Positions 7,313 to 16,648 of a stretch of DNA of 32,176 bases are shown in pieces. The position numbers and the translations under genes are program-made. Source of the stretch: an uncultured Pelagibacteraceae bacterium (GTDB lineage: Bacteria > Pseudomonadota > Alphaproteobacteria > Pelagibacterales > Pelagibacteraceae). The notes beneath the pieces are model-generated. The model saw nothing but the letters and a program-made list of their open reading frames with translations. It had not been told where the DNA came from and ran no database searches. The stretch spans positions 1 through 32,176 of the forward strand of contig CABZKL010000013.1 of NCBI GenBank assembly GCA_902526405.1, in the 5' to 3' direction. How positions within the stretch are numbered: position 1 is the first letter of the stretch; every line of letters begins with the position of its first letter.

Positions 7313-8416
7313 TTACAATACGTATGGTTCTGGCCTAGCGCTATTACCTAACACTCTTTCGACTGAAAAATCACTAATATCAATTGTTTGGTAAGATCCC
7401 GTTGTAATTAATTCTGTTAATGCTCTTCCTATACCAGGTGCTTGCATTAATCCTCTTCCAGTGAAACCAGATGCCATATAAACGTTTTCATATTTTGGAT
7501 GCTTACCAACCACTGCATTGTTATCTAATTTATTACAATCGTAATATCCAGCCCATCCACCTGTTAATTTTAGTTCCTCAAAAGCTGGAATTCTTTTTGC
7601 TAATGCTGGCCAAACTAATTCTTCAAAATCATTCCATGCTGGTTCTAAATCATCAGCGTCAAACACAGATATAGGTGATCCAGCTAGGTATTCACCACCC
7701 TCTGGTCTCCAATAAACACCTGTTGTTAGATCTCCTGTTAGAGGCATTTCTTTAATATATTTTGGACATTTAACCCTAAATACCGTGTGCTTCTGAGGTA
7801 CTACAGGAATATCTTCAAGTAATTTTTTTGTCCAACACCCTGCAGCAGAAACAATAGTTTTAGCCTTAACTTCAGAAATGTTTTTAATTTCTCCTTTAAT
7901 AAATTCAGCACCTAGCTCAATTGCTTTACTTTTTAATGCGGTATGAAAAAGAAAAGGATCAATCCAACCTTCAGTTTGATTATCGGTGTAAGTTGCTGTT
8001 TCTATTCCCACATTATTTATATAGGGAAATATGTCTGATAATTCTGACCCTTTAATATTTTTTGTTCCTGCTTCACACTTTTTATGATTTTCTAATGCTC
8101 GGTATTGTTCTTCAGCATGTTCAGGTCCAAACATTAATAAATAACCATTTGTTACCATACTGGCAGTAGGGTTTGGATTTTTTTCAGTTTTTAATAATTG
8201 TGGTATTTGATTAATGAATTCTCTAGCAAATTTTCCTAATAAAATATTTTCTTTTTGAAAAAATTGTCTTCTAAACCCACCTAATGATAATGGGAATGAT
8301 GCAGTTTTGTATGTTGGGTCTCTCTCTATTACTTTAACTTTTCTGCCCTCTTTAGATAAAAAATAGGCGGTTGCTGCCCCGATAATTCCACCACCTATTA
8401 CTACAACATCATCCAT
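7313..8416 (-). CDS. FAD-dependent oxidoreductase (DAO family)
   Basis: A 367-residue flavoenzyme of the D-amino-acid oxidase/sarcosine oxidase family. The dinucleotide-binding motif VVVIGGGIIGAATA (residues 4-17) with E31 at the end of the second strand indicates FAD. The C-terminal part carries GGWAGYYD and ASGFTGRGLMQAPG, typical of DAO enzymes acting on secondary or tertiary amines. The substrate cannot be fixed; sarcosine, glycine or another N-methyl amino acid are options, and it also resembles FOXRED1-like proteins. It starts 1 base after the tspO stop, so it is probably the second gene of a tspO operon, and it converges on selO with a 2-base gap. Confidence 0.85.
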   Translation of the reverse strand: MDDVVVIGGGIIGAATAYFLSKEGRKVKVIERDPTYKTASFPLSLGGFRRQFFQKENILLGKFAREFINQIPQLLKTEKNPNPTASMVTNGYLLMFGPEHAEEQYRALENHKKCEAGTKNIKGSELSDIFPYINNVGIETATYTDNQTEGWIDPFLFHTALKSKAIELGAEFIKGEIKNISEVKAKTIVSAAGCWTKKLLEDIPVVPQKHTVFRVKCPKYIKEMPLTGDLTTGVYWRPEGGEYLAGSPISVFDADDLEPAWNDFEELVWPALAKRIPAFEELKLTGGWAGYYDCNKLDNNAVVGKHPKYENVYMASGFTGRGLMQAPGIGRALTELITTGSYQTIDISDFSVERVLGNSARPEPYVL

Positions 8417-8417
8417 A

Positions 8418-8885
8418 TTAATTTATCATTATAAGATTAATATTGAGAAATAGTGCAAAGCTACACCAAAGTAAATAAGGAATCATTAAATAGGAACTAA
8501 CTACATTGACACGTTTAAATCTTAAAATGAGATTAATTATCAGTCCAATCAATAAAATTAATACAAATAAAGCTAAAACCATATTGTGAAAAACAAAGAA
8601 AACTACACTCCAAGTTGTATTAAAAACTAGATGAACTAAATAAACATAAACAGTATTTTCATTTCTACTTTTTGAGTGCCAAAATAACCATATTGCAAGT
8701 GTCATCATCAAATACAAAGTCGTCCACACAGGTCCAAAAACCCAATCTGGAGGATTAAAGGCTGGTTTATTCAATAATGAATACCATGGATCTTTATAAT
8801 TAATTGTAGCGAAGCTTCCAATAGCTGAAGCTCCAAAAGTGACTAGAAGAAAGGATATAAAAGTTAAAAATTTATTTTTAAACAT
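8418..8885 (-). CDS. tspO: TspO/MBR-family tryptophan-rich sensory membrane protein
   Basis: A 155-residue inner-membrane protein with five hydrophobic helices. Family marks are the W-x-x-L-x-KP-x-F-x-PP-x-W-x-FGPVWT loop between helices 1 and 2, the FNTTWSVVFF segment, and YLLWCSFALFLN in the last helix. TspO proteins bind porphyrins and steroids or lipids and are linked to light and oxidative-stress responses in alphaproteobacteria. Only 23 bases separate its start from that of the divergent SDR gene. It is followed after 1 base by the DAO-family gene. Confidence 0.93.
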   Translation of the reverse strand: MFKNKFLTFISFLLVTFGASAIGSFATINYKDPWYSLLNKPAFNPPDWVFGPVWTTLYLMMTLAIWLFWHSKSRNENTVYVYLVHLVFNTTWSVVFFVFHNMVLALFVLILLIGLIINLILRFKRVNVVSSYLMIPYLLWCSFALFLNINLIMIN

Positions 8886-8908
8886 GTTAGTAATATATAC
8901 GATTAACT

Positions 8909-9655
8909 ATGAATAAAAAAACAATATGGATAACTGGTGCTAGTAGTGGCATTGGTGAAGCATCAGCACGAAAATTTGCTAAAGAAGGATGGAAAGTAAT
9001 CATCTCAGCAAGAAGAGTTGAACTTTTAGAAAAACTTTCAACGGATGAAAACATATTTTCTTATCCTTTAGATGTTACTGATAGTGTTAAAGCTAAAGAG
9101 GTGTTCAAAAAAATTATAGAAGATCATGGTCAGGTCGATCTTTGTATCTTTAGTTCTGGAACTTATGAGAGAAAATCTGAAAAAGAATTAGATGTACAAA
9201 ATATAAGACATGTGATCGAGGTTAATTTCCTTGGGGTAATAAATTGTGTTAGTGCTGTTGAAAAATATTATAAAGATAAAAATAATGGCCATATTGCTGT
9301 AGTTTCATCTCCAGTAGGATATAGAGGTTTGCCCAAATCTTCAGGTTATACTCCCTCTAAAGCTGCTTTAAACAATTTTACTCAAGGTATTTATTTTGAT
9401 TTTAAAAAATTTAATGTCAAAGTTTCCCTAATAACTCCAGGATTTATCAAAACTGCTTTAACAGATAAAAATGAATTTAAGATGCCTTTTTTAAAAAGTA
9501 CAGACTTTGCAGCAGAAGAGATTTATAATGGACTAGTCAAAAAAAATAGTTTTGAAATAATTTTTCCTTTGCCAATTAAAATTATTTATAAATTAATACA
9601 AATTCTTCCAAACAAATTATATAATTATTTGATTTCTAAATCAGTAAATCGTTAG
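8909..9655 (+). CDS. Short-chain dehydrogenase/reductase (SDR)
   Basis: A 248-residue classical SDR. Cofactor motif TGASSGIG at 9-16; R35-R36 after the second strand favour NADPH. Catalytic N106, S133 or S134, Y147 and K151 (YTPSK) are present, and PGFIKT follows at 177-182. The usual NAG motif is replaced by SSG (82-84). The hydrophobic C-terminal stretch (about 215-243) could contact the membrane. Its 3' end overlaps the convergent DUF3833 gene by 4 bases. SDR genes of this sort often lie beside CFA/DUF1365/flavoprotein clusters in proteobacteria, so a role with membrane lipids is plausible; the substrate is unknown. Confidence 0.87.
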   Translation: MNKKTIWITGASSGIGEASARKFAKEGWKVIISARRVELLEKLSTDENIFSYPLDVTDSVKAKEVFKKIIEDHGQVDLCIFSSGTYERKSEKELDVQNIRHVIEVNFLGVINCVSAVEKYYKDKNNGHIAVVSSPVGYRGLPKSSGYTPSKAALNNFTQGIYFDFKKFNVKVSLITPGFIKTALTDKNEFKMPFLKSTDFAAEEIYNGLVKKNSFEIIFPLPIKIIYKLIQILPNKLYNYLISKSVNR

Positions 9656-10200
9656 TCTTTTACAAAAACGACCGTTAATTCAGCTACTTTAAATCCAAAC
9701 TTTGTCATAGTAGCTCTATTGATTGCGACACGGTCATCTTGTTTAAAAATCCAATCATCAAATGTGATTTTTAATTCTCTTCCTTTTACTGGAACTAATA
9801 AAACATATTCAAATTTAAAGGCTGGACCATATGAATAACCTTTGGCTTTACCTACAACATCTCCTGCGGTTCCCTCATAATTGTGCTCGTCAATTTTATT
9901 TATTGTCCATTCTCTGTCTTGAACTTCGCCGTCATCCCAATTAAACTTTTCTTTTAAAATTAATTGTTTTCCATCCCATGTACCATTTAAATCAGCATTA
10001 AACTGTCTTGTAACTTTACCCGATCTATTTTGTAAAACACCCCATGCCTTAACATTTCCACTTAGATATTCTTCAATTATTAATCTTGGCTCTTTATTTT
10101 TAAAATCTTCTGGTTTCATAGCACTATTGTTTGAACAACTTGTAATTAAGAAAGCACAAATTATCAATAAAATAGATTTAATTGTTTTTATATTTTGCAT
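9652..10200 (-). CDS. DUF3833-family lipoprotein
   Basis: A 182-residue predicted lipoprotein: an N-terminal hydrophobic segment ends in the lipobox LITSC, with C22 as the lipidated cysteine. The mature part fits the DUF3833 family: an EEYLSGNVKAWGVLQNRSG start, DLNGTWDGKQL in the middle, and FDDWIFKQDDRVAINRATMTKFG near the end. Function is unknown, but these genes recur with CFA-synthase-like, DUF1365 and flavoprotein genes, as here. It is the last gene of the long minus-strand run, 17 bases after the CFA-like gene. Confidence 0.87.
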   Translation of the reverse strand: MQNIKTIKSILLIICAFLITSCSNNSAMKPEDFKNKEPRLIIEEYLSGNVKAWGVLQNRSGKVTRQFNADLNGTWDGKQLILKEKFNWDDGEVQDREWTINKIDEHNYEGTAGDVVGKAKGYSYGPAFKFEYVLLVPVKGRELKITFDDWIFKQDDRVAINRATMTKFGFKVAELTVVFVKD

Positions 10201-10217
10201 AAATGTCCTTTTATCAG

Positions 10218-11396
10218 TTATTTGTTTTGAAGTGAAAATTGAATTAAATCTATATTCTTTGATTTAAAGCCAGCTTCACAATAAGATAAATAAAATTCCC
10301 ACATTCTCTTAAATTTTAAATCAAAACCTTGTTTTTTAATTAACTCCCATTTTTTGATAAATTCATTTCTCCAAATTTCTAAAGTATCAGCGTAGTGATC
10401 TGCATATGAGATATATGAATTAATTGTTAACCCGTTATCTGAAACATATCTATTTATACTGTTTTTATTGGGAAGAAATCCTCCAGGAAATATATATTTT
10501 TGAATAAAATCTTGTTTATTTTTGTATCGATCAAATAGATTGTCATCAATTGTTATTGCTTGAATAGCTGCTTTACCACCACCTGATAAATTATCTTTGA
10601 TTGTTTTGAAATATCCATCAAGATAGTTTTGCCCAACCGCTTCGATCATCTCTATTGAAGCAATTGAATTATATTTCCCCCGCAAATCTCTGTAATCTTT
10701 AATCTCGATATTAACTTTTTCATTTAAACCACATTTGTGAATTCGTTCTTTGGCATATTCAAATTGTTTTTTTGAAATAGTAATACAATCAAGTTTTACA
10801 TCATATTTTTTACCTAAATACTCTGCAAAACCACCCCACCCACAACCAATTTCTAAAACTTTGTCACCATTATTCGGTTTAATAAGATCAATTAATTTTT
10901 GATATTTATTATTTTGTGCTTCAGATAAGTTTTTTGAATTTTCATTAAATATAGCACTTGAATAAGTTAAAGTATCATCAAGCCAAAGTGAAAAAAAATC
11001 GTTTCCTAAATCATAGTGCTTAGAAATATTTTCCTTGCTCCTACTTTTAGTATTTTTAATAATTTTATTTTTAATATAATTTATTACTGGGACATCAAGT
11101 AAACCAGAAAACCTGTGGATAATTTTTATATTTCTTGCTGTTAACTCTATCAGATTAGAAAGATTGTCTGTTTCAAATTCACCTCTCATATAAGACTCGG
11201 CAAAACCAATACTTCCACCACTTATTAAATTATAATTAAAATTTGGTTTTTTTATAATTATATTAGCACTAAGTGGTTCTTCTTGATTTCCAAACTTGAG
11301 AAGTTCTCCATCAAAAGTTTTAATTTCAAGATATCCATAATCAATCTTACTCAAAAAATTAAAAACCAATTTATCTGATATTTTATTTAAAAACAT
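10218..11396 (-). CDS. cfa: Cyclopropane-fatty-acid-synthase-like SAM methyltransferase
   Basis: A 392-residue member of the CFA synthase family, which methylates double bonds of phospholipid acyl chains using S-adenosylmethionine. Seen: HYDLGNDFF at 127-135, SAM motif VLEIGCGWGG at 180-189, DYRDL at 234-238 and YIFPGG at 301-306. Aligned by these motifs to E. coli Cfa, the bicarbonate-site residues Cys139 and His266 are replaced by S147 and Q279, while Glu239, Ile268 and Tyr317 are kept as E252, I281 and Y335. So the product may be a methylated, non-cyclised acyl chain rather than a cyclopropane. Its start overlaps the DUF1365 stop (TAATG). The symbol names the family only. Confidence 0.9.
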   Translation of the reverse strand: MFLNKISDKLVFNFLSKIDYGYLEIKTFDGELLKFGNQEEPLSANIIIKKPNFNYNLISGGSIGFAESYMRGEFETDNLSNLIELTARNIKIIHRFSGLLDVPVINYIKNKIIKNTKSRSKENISKHYDLGNDFFSLWLDDTLTYSSAIFNENSKNLSEAQNNKYQKLIDLIKPNNGDKVLEIGCGWGGFAEYLGKKYDVKLDCITISKKQFEYAKERIHKCGLNEKVNIEIKDYRDLRGKYNSIASIEMIEAVGQNYLDGYFKTIKDNLSGGGKAAIQAITIDDNLFDRYKNKQDFIQKYIFPGGFLPNKNSINRYVSDNGLTINSYISYADHYADTLEIWRNEFIKKWELIKKQGFDLKFKRMWEFYLSYCEAGFKSKNIDLIQFSLQNK

Positions 11397-12160
11397 TAAT
11401 TCTCAACTGTTAAATTATTTTTAATATTAAATTTTTTCTTAACTAATCTTATTCCTTTTAACCATATTTTGAACGCTTCAAAATGTATCGCAGAAATAAT
11501 TTTTAAAGTCATTAAAGGATGTTTTAGATAAGATTTAATTAAGTGTGTACTATTTAGGTCATTTCTTACACCATCTTGAGAAGCAAACAAAATCTTTCCA
11601 TCCTTATCATATTGGTCAATAACTACAGATAATTTATCTCCTGGTTTTAATATTTTAAAAAAGTACTGACAGTCCATTTCAATAAATGGAGATACATGAA
11701 ATTTCTTTGAGCAATTATTCTTTATTAAGTTATTTTTATCATCCACTCTAAATACATAAGTATGTTGTTCTCCAAAAGTATTTTTTACTTCATATAAGAT
11801 TGATATTAACTTTTCTTGATTATCGTAAACAAAAAAAATACTAAGAGGATTAAATACGTATCCCAATATTCTTGGGTAACACAAAAGTTTAATTTTAATT
11901 TTTTCTGAATTAATATTATTTTGTTTCAGATTTTTTTTTACCCATTTGGTAAGTGATGAACCGTCTCGATCTCCATGATCTTTTTCTTGAAAACTGATTA
12001 AATTAAAACGATTTAGAGAAAAAAATCTTATTTTATCATTTAATGTCTCAAGTTCAGATAAATCTATGAATAATGAAAAAACTTTATATTTAAAGAAATG
12101 CTTTTTAGGTTTAAATCGTTTATGGATTACTGTTCCAGTATAGATACAAGAGTTAATCAT
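11396..12160 (-). CDS. DUF1365-family protein
   Basis: A 254-residue protein of DUF1365 (COG3496), of unproven biochemical role but regularly found between a flavin amine-oxidase-like gene and a CFA-like methyltransferase. Family marks are YTGTVIHKRFKPKKHFFKY (residues 7-25), DHGDRDGSSLTKWV, PRILGYVFNPLSIFFVYD and EVKNTFGEQHTYVF, then KFHVSPF. It overlaps the upstream flavoprotein gene by 8 bases and the downstream CFA-like gene by 1, so expression is tightly coupled. It probably takes part in acyl-chain modification with those two. Confidence 0.88.
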   Translation of the reverse strand: MINSCIYTGTVIHKRFKPKKHFFKYKVFSLFIDLSELETLNDKIRFFSLNRFNLISFQEKDHGDRDGSSLTKWVKKNLKQNNINSEKIKIKLLCYPRILGYVFNPLSIFFVYDNQEKLISILYEVKNTFGEQHTYVFRVDDKNNLIKNNCSKKFHVSPFIEMDCQYFFKILKPGDKLSVVIDQYDKDGKILFASQDGVRNDLNSTHLIKSYLKHPLMTLKIISAIHFEAFKIWLKGIRLVKKKFNIKNNLTVEN

Positions 12161-13391
12161 TAAGGTTATTCAGCATTTCAATAGATGATTTTATTCCATC
12201 TTCATGAAATCCGTAACCAAAATAACTCCCACAAAAAAGTAAATCTTTTTGATTTTGTAATTTAGACAGCTCGTATTGCATATCCAATGCTTTTTGATCG
12301 TAATACGGATGGGTAAATCTAACTTTTTTGAGTATTTTTGACTTATCAATCTCAAAATATGGATTTAAGGTCAAAAAAATATCTTGTTCACACTTTAAAT
12401 TTTGTAACAAATTTAACCAATAACTAATTGAGTTCTTTTCAACATCTTTATCGTCGATGGATGAATTCCAAGAACTCCAAGCTTTTTTGTTCTTAGGCAT
12501 AGCTCTAACATCAGTATGAATATACGCAATATTTTCTTTATAGCTAAAATTAGATAGAATTTTTTTCTCATCCTCTGATGGATTATCAATTAATTCTAAA
12601 GCTTCATCTGCATGAGTTGCTATGACTACTTTGTCATAATCAAAAAACTCACTTCGCCCTCCATAGTATAAATCAATACCTGATGGCTTTCTTTTTAATT
12701 TTTTAACTTTATAATTTTTATAATGCTCACCACTAATGTTTGATATGATTTGATTTACATAAGTTCTGCTTCTATTCGATACAGTATACCATTGAGGTCT
12801 GTTTTTTAATTTGAATAAACCATGATTCTGGAAGAATTTTAAAAAAAAACTTATTGGCATCTTACTTGCCTCTAATGGAGGCATTGACCAAATAGCTGAG
12901 ACCATTGGAATAATATGGTAATCTATAAATGTTTGTGATAATCTATTTTTTTCAAGATATTCACCTAAAGTTGACTTTTCTTCTGAGATACTCTCTTGAT
13001 CACTTTTTTTATAAAATTTAATTATATCAAAGAACATTTTTAAAAATTTTAAATTAAACAAATTTAATCTATTAGAGAAAATACCACTTAATCCTTTTCC
13101 ACAATATTCAAAATTGGTATTATCAACTGAAACAGAAAAAGACATGTCACTCTTTTCAATTTCAATTTTATTTTCTTTAAAAAATTTTATTAAATTTGGG
13201 TATGTTTGAAAGTTAAATACAATAAAACCTATATCAACAGAGACTTTTTTTTCTCCAAAAGTAAGATCAATTGTATGTGAGTGCCCCCCAAAACGGTCTT
13301 CTTTTTCAAAAAGGTCTACATGATGTTTTTTTGACAAATAGTATGCAGCACTTAAACCAGAAATACCTGAGCCAACAACAGCAATTTTCAT
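12153..13391 (-). CDS. Amine-oxidase-like FAD/NAD(P)-binding flavoprotein (COG2907 type)
   Basis: A 412-residue flavoprotein. The N-terminus IAVVGSGISGLSAAYYLSKK contains GxGxxG at 7-12, followed by FEKEDRFGGHSHT, typical of amine-oxidase and desaturase-like flavoproteins. The C-terminus carries LLFCGSYFGYGFHEDG, the usual FAD-contacting end. Homologues cluster with DUF1365 and CFA-like genes. In Rhodobacter a related flavoprotein gene belongs to a singlet-oxygen-induced set tied to furan fatty acids, so an acyl-chain oxidation or desaturation role is plausible. It begins only 6 bases after the gcvP stop on the same strand, suggesting readthrough from the glycine-cleavage operon. Confidence 0.85.
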   Translation of the reverse strand: MKIAVVGSGISGLSAAYYLSKKHHVDLFEKEDRFGGHSHTIDLTFGEKKVSVDIGFIVFNFQTYPNLIKFFKENKIEIEKSDMSFSVSVDNTNFEYCGKGLSGIFSNRLNLFNLKFLKMFFDIIKFYKKSDQESISEEKSTLGEYLEKNRLSQTFIDYHIIPMVSAIWSMPPLEASKMPISFFLKFFQNHGLFKLKNRPQWYTVSNRSRTYVNQIISNISGEHYKNYKVKKLKRKPSGIDLYYGGRSEFFDYDKVVIATHADEALELIDNPSEDEKKILSNFSYKENIAYIHTDVRAMPKNKKAWSSWNSSIDDKDVEKNSISYWLNLLQNLKCEQDIFLTLNPYFEIDKSKILKKVRFTHPYYDQKALDMQYELSKLQNQKDLLFCGSYFGYGFHEDGIKSSIEMLNNLND

Positions 13392-13397
13392 TAATTT

Positions 13398-16268
13398 TTA
13401 TGCTGCATCTTCTTTAAACTCATCCATACTAGGACAAGTACAAAAAATATTTTTATCTCCATAAACATTGTCTACTCTTGCGACTGGAGGCCAAAATTTA
13501 TTTGTTTTCAAGAATTTTGCAGGATACGCTGCTTGCTGTCTAGAATATTTATGTTCCCATCCATCTGATGAAAGTTCAATATCTGTATGAGGTGCATTTT
13601 TAATTGGATTATCTACTTTGTCAAACTTACCAGACTTAATCATTTCTATTTCCATTTTAATATTTATTAAAGTATCACAAAATCTATCTATTTCAGGTAA
13701 ACTTTCACTCTCAGTAGGTTCTATCATCATTGTACCAGCAACTGGCCAAGACATTGTTGGTGCGTGGAAACCATAGTCTATTAATCTTTTTGCAATATCT
13801 TCCTCGCTCACACCCGTTTCACTTTTAATTGATCTAATATCAATTATACATTCATGAGCAACATTCCCATTAGTGCCTTTGTATAAAATTGGAAAATGGT
13901 TTTTTAATCTGTGAGCTATATAATTGGCGTTTAAAATGGCAACTTCTGTTGCTAATTTCAAACCTTGAGATCCCATCATTTTTATATACATCCATGAAAT
14001 AGATAAAATACTTGAACTACCCCAAGGTGCTGCAGAAACTGCGCCTATACCTGTTGCAGGACCACAATCTTTAACCACTGGATGATTGGGCAGATAAACT
14101 TGCAAATGTCTTTTGCAAGCAATTGGACCCATACCTGGTCCTCCACCACCATGCGGAATACAGAAAGTTTTATGTAAGTTTATATGACAAACATCTGGAC
14201 CAAAATTTCCAGGTTTTGCAATGCCTACGAGAGCATTTAGGTTTGCACCATCCATGTAAACTTGACCGCCATGTTTATGAATTAAATCACAGATTTCTGA
14301 TATTTTTTCCTCAAAAACACCATGTGTAGATGGATATGTAACCATCAAAGCTCCAAGATTTTCTGAATGTGTTTCTGTTTTTTTCTTTAAATCTTCAAAA
14401 TCTACATTCCCTTCTTTATCACAATCAACTACTACAACTTTCATTCCAACCATTTGTGCACTTGCTGGATTTGTTCCATGTGCTGAGCTAGGTATTAAAC
14501 ATATATTTCTATTTTCATCACCTCTGTCTAAGTGATATTTTCGTATTACCATTAATCCTGCATATTCACCTTGAGCGCCTGCATTTGGCTGAAGCGAAAC
14601 TCCAGAAAAACCAGTAATTGATCTTAGCCAATTTTTAAGATCAGTGAACAATTCTCTATAACCCTCCATCTGTTCAACAGGCACAAACGGATGAGGCTCG
14701 GCTAATTCTCTCCATGAAATAGGTATCATTTCTGCAGTAGCATTTAATTTCATAGTACATGAGCCTAGTGCAATCATGGTTCTGTTAAGAGCTATATCTT
14801 TATCTTCTAACTTTTTAAGATATCTAAGCATTTCTGTCTCTGAATGATATAAATTAAAAACAGGGTGTTCTAAATATTTAGAAGTTCTAATTAAATTTTT
14901 TGGTAAATTTACTAAATTTGCTACAGGGTCCTCTTTTTTAATTGATTCTGCTGCATTAAAAATTTTTAGTAGTTGGTTTACTCTATAAACATTTTTTCTT
15001 TCATCGAAAGATACAGACAACATTTCTGAATTTACTTTTCTAATATTAACTTTTTGATTTAAAGCATTTTCAAAAATCTGATCAGTCTTTTCTTTAGTAA
15101 TGATAGTTACAGTATCAAAAAAGTAATCTGAATATAATTCATATCCAGATTGTTTAATTTTATCAGCAAAATTTTTTGCTAATTGAGATACTCTTTCAGA
15201 AATATTTTTAATTCCATCTGGACCGTGGTAAATAGCATATGCTGCTGACACAATTGCTAACAAGGCTTGAGCTGTACAAATGTTGCTTGTAGCTTTATCT
15301 CTTCTTATATGCTGTTCTCTTGTTTGTAATGATAATCTGTAAGCTTTATTTCCGTGTCTATCCACTGAAACTCCTACTAATCTACCAGGTAAAGATCTTT
15401 TATATTCATCTTTTGTTGCAAAAAATGCTGCGTGAGGTCCACCATAACCCATCGGAATTCCAAACCGTTGAGAACTACCCACAGCTATATCAGCACCTAG
15501 TTCTCTTGGTGTTTTCAACTTAGCAAGTGAAAGTAAATCGCATGCAAGTATCGCTTTACCATTCTTTTTATGGATTTTACTTATTGACTCACTTGGATCT
15601 TTAATGTCACCTAAAGTTCCAGGATATTGTAAAATTCCACATACAACATCTTCTTTTAAATTATCTAAAACTTTATCTTCATTTCCAACAAGAACTGTGA
15701 GCCCCATAGGTTCTGCCCTAGTTTTTATCAGATCAATTGTTTGCGGATGACAATTTTCAGAGACAAATACTAGTTTGCAATCACTTTTATTTAATCTGTA
15801 GCTCAAACCCACAGCTTCAGCAGCAGCTGTACTTTCATCAAGTAAAGATGCATTAGCAATATCCATACCAGTAAAATCGACAATCATCTGTTGAAAGTTT
15901 AGTAACATTTCTAACCTACCTTGTGCTACTTCAGGCTGATAAGGTGTGTATGAAGTATACCAACCAGGATTTTCTAATATATTTCTTAAAATCACATAAG
16001 GTGTGTAAGTTCCATAATAACCCATACCAATAAAATTAGAGTAAATCTGATTTTTTTTTGAAATCACTTTTAATTTTCTTAGCGCTTCATATTCTGAATT
16101 AGACTCACCAATATTAAGTTCACCTTTAAACTGTATTTTTTCTGGAACAGTATTTTTTATAAGATCATCTAAAGAACTATATTTAAGTTCACTTAGCATT
16201 TTTTTTTGATCTTCTTCAGACGGACCAATATGCCTTCTCAAAAAATCTTTTTGTGAATTATGTAACAT
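13398..16268 (-). CDS. gcvP: Glycine dehydrogenase (aminomethyl-transferring), P protein
   Basis: The decarboxylating subunit of the glycine cleavage system: it removes CO2 from glycine and passes the aminomethyl group to lipoyl-GcvH. At 956 residues it is the fused, full-length form. The PLP lysine is K700 in NLHKTFCIPHGGGG. Other marks are the GMGYYGTYTP stretch near residue 82 and SSAHGTNPASAQM near 595. Its start overlaps the gcvH stop by 1 base, with an AAAGGAG site just upstream, giving gcvT-gcvH-gcvP order. The complex supplies 5,10-methylene-THF and NADH. Confidence 0.98.
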   Translation of the reverse strand: MLHNSQKDFLRRHIGPSEEDQKKMLSELKYSSLDDLIKNTVPEKIQFKGELNIGESNSEYEALRKLKVISKKNQIYSNFIGMGYYGTYTPYVILRNILENPGWYTSYTPYQPEVAQGRLEMLLNFQQMIVDFTGMDIANASLLDESTAAAEAVGLSYRLNKSDCKLVFVSENCHPQTIDLIKTRAEPMGLTVLVGNEDKVLDNLKEDVVCGILQYPGTLGDIKDPSESISKIHKKNGKAILACDLLSLAKLKTPRELGADIAVGSSQRFGIPMGYGGPHAAFFATKDEYKRSLPGRLVGVSVDRHGNKAYRLSLQTREQHIRRDKATSNICTAQALLAIVSAAYAIYHGPDGIKNISERVSQLAKNFADKIKQSGYELYSDYFFDTVTIITKEKTDQIFENALNQKVNIRKVNSEMLSVSFDERKNVYRVNQLLKIFNAAESIKKEDPVANLVNLPKNLIRTSKYLEHPVFNLYHSETEMLRYLKKLEDKDIALNRTMIALGSCTMKLNATAEMIPISWRELAEPHPFVPVEQMEGYRELFTDLKNWLRSITGFSGVSLQPNAGAQGEYAGLMVIRKYHLDRGDENRNICLIPSSAHGTNPASAQMVGMKVVVVDCDKEGNVDFEDLKKKTETHSENLGALMVTYPSTHGVFEEKISEICDLIHKHGGQVYMDGANLNALVGIAKPGNFGPDVCHINLHKTFCIPHGGGGPGMGPIACKRHLQVYLPNHPVVKDCGPATGIGAVSAAPWGSSSILSISWMYIKMMGSQGLKLATEVAILNANYIAHRLKNHFPILYKGTNGNVAHECIIDIRSIKSETGVSEEDIAKRLIDYGFHAPTMSWPVAGTMMIEPTESESLPEIDRFCDTLINIKMEIEMIKSGKFDKVDNPIKNAPHTDIELSSDGWEHKYSRQQAAYPAKFLKTNKFWPPVARVDNVYGDKNIFCTCPSMDEFKEDAA

Positions 16269-16648
16269 TAACTAGAACTCTCCTTTGCAAACTTGTCATA
16301 TTCCTCTTTATTCATTAAACTATTTAATTCAGAAATATCTTTCATTTTTAATTTAAAAAACCAAGCTGTACCCTCTGGATCCTCATTTATTTTTGCAGGA
16401 TCATCAACAATAGCTTGGTTTATATCAACAACTTCCCCACTTACAGGTGTATAAACGTCACTTGCAGCTTTAGTAGATTCAACTACTCCAGCAGTTCCAT
16501 CTTTTTCAACATTTGAGCCCTTCTCAGGTAATTCTGCAAATACTATATCACCTAGCATTTCAGTTGCATGTTGAGTAATACCAATTGTGGCTACATCTCC
16601 CTCTAAAATAATCCACTCATGTTCTTTTGAAAATTTAACTTCAGTCAT
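16268..16648 (-). CDS. gcvH: Glycine cleavage system H protein
   Basis: The lipoyl carrier that moves the aminomethyl group between GcvP, GcvT and lipoamide dehydrogenase. At 126 residues it has the usual length. K60 in [11 protein letters not shown] is the lipoylation site; HEWI near the N-terminus and [15 protein letters not shown] (23-37) are family hallmarks. It overlaps gcvT and gcvP by one base each, and an AAAGGAG ribosome-binding site lies in the end of gcvT. Confidence 0.98.
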   Translation of the reverse strand: MTEVKFSKEHEWIILEGDVATIGITQHATEMLGDIVFAELPEKGSNVEKDGTAGVVESTKAASDVYTPVSGEVVDINQAIVDDPAKINEDPEGTAWFFKLKMKDISELNSLMNKEEYDKFAKESSS

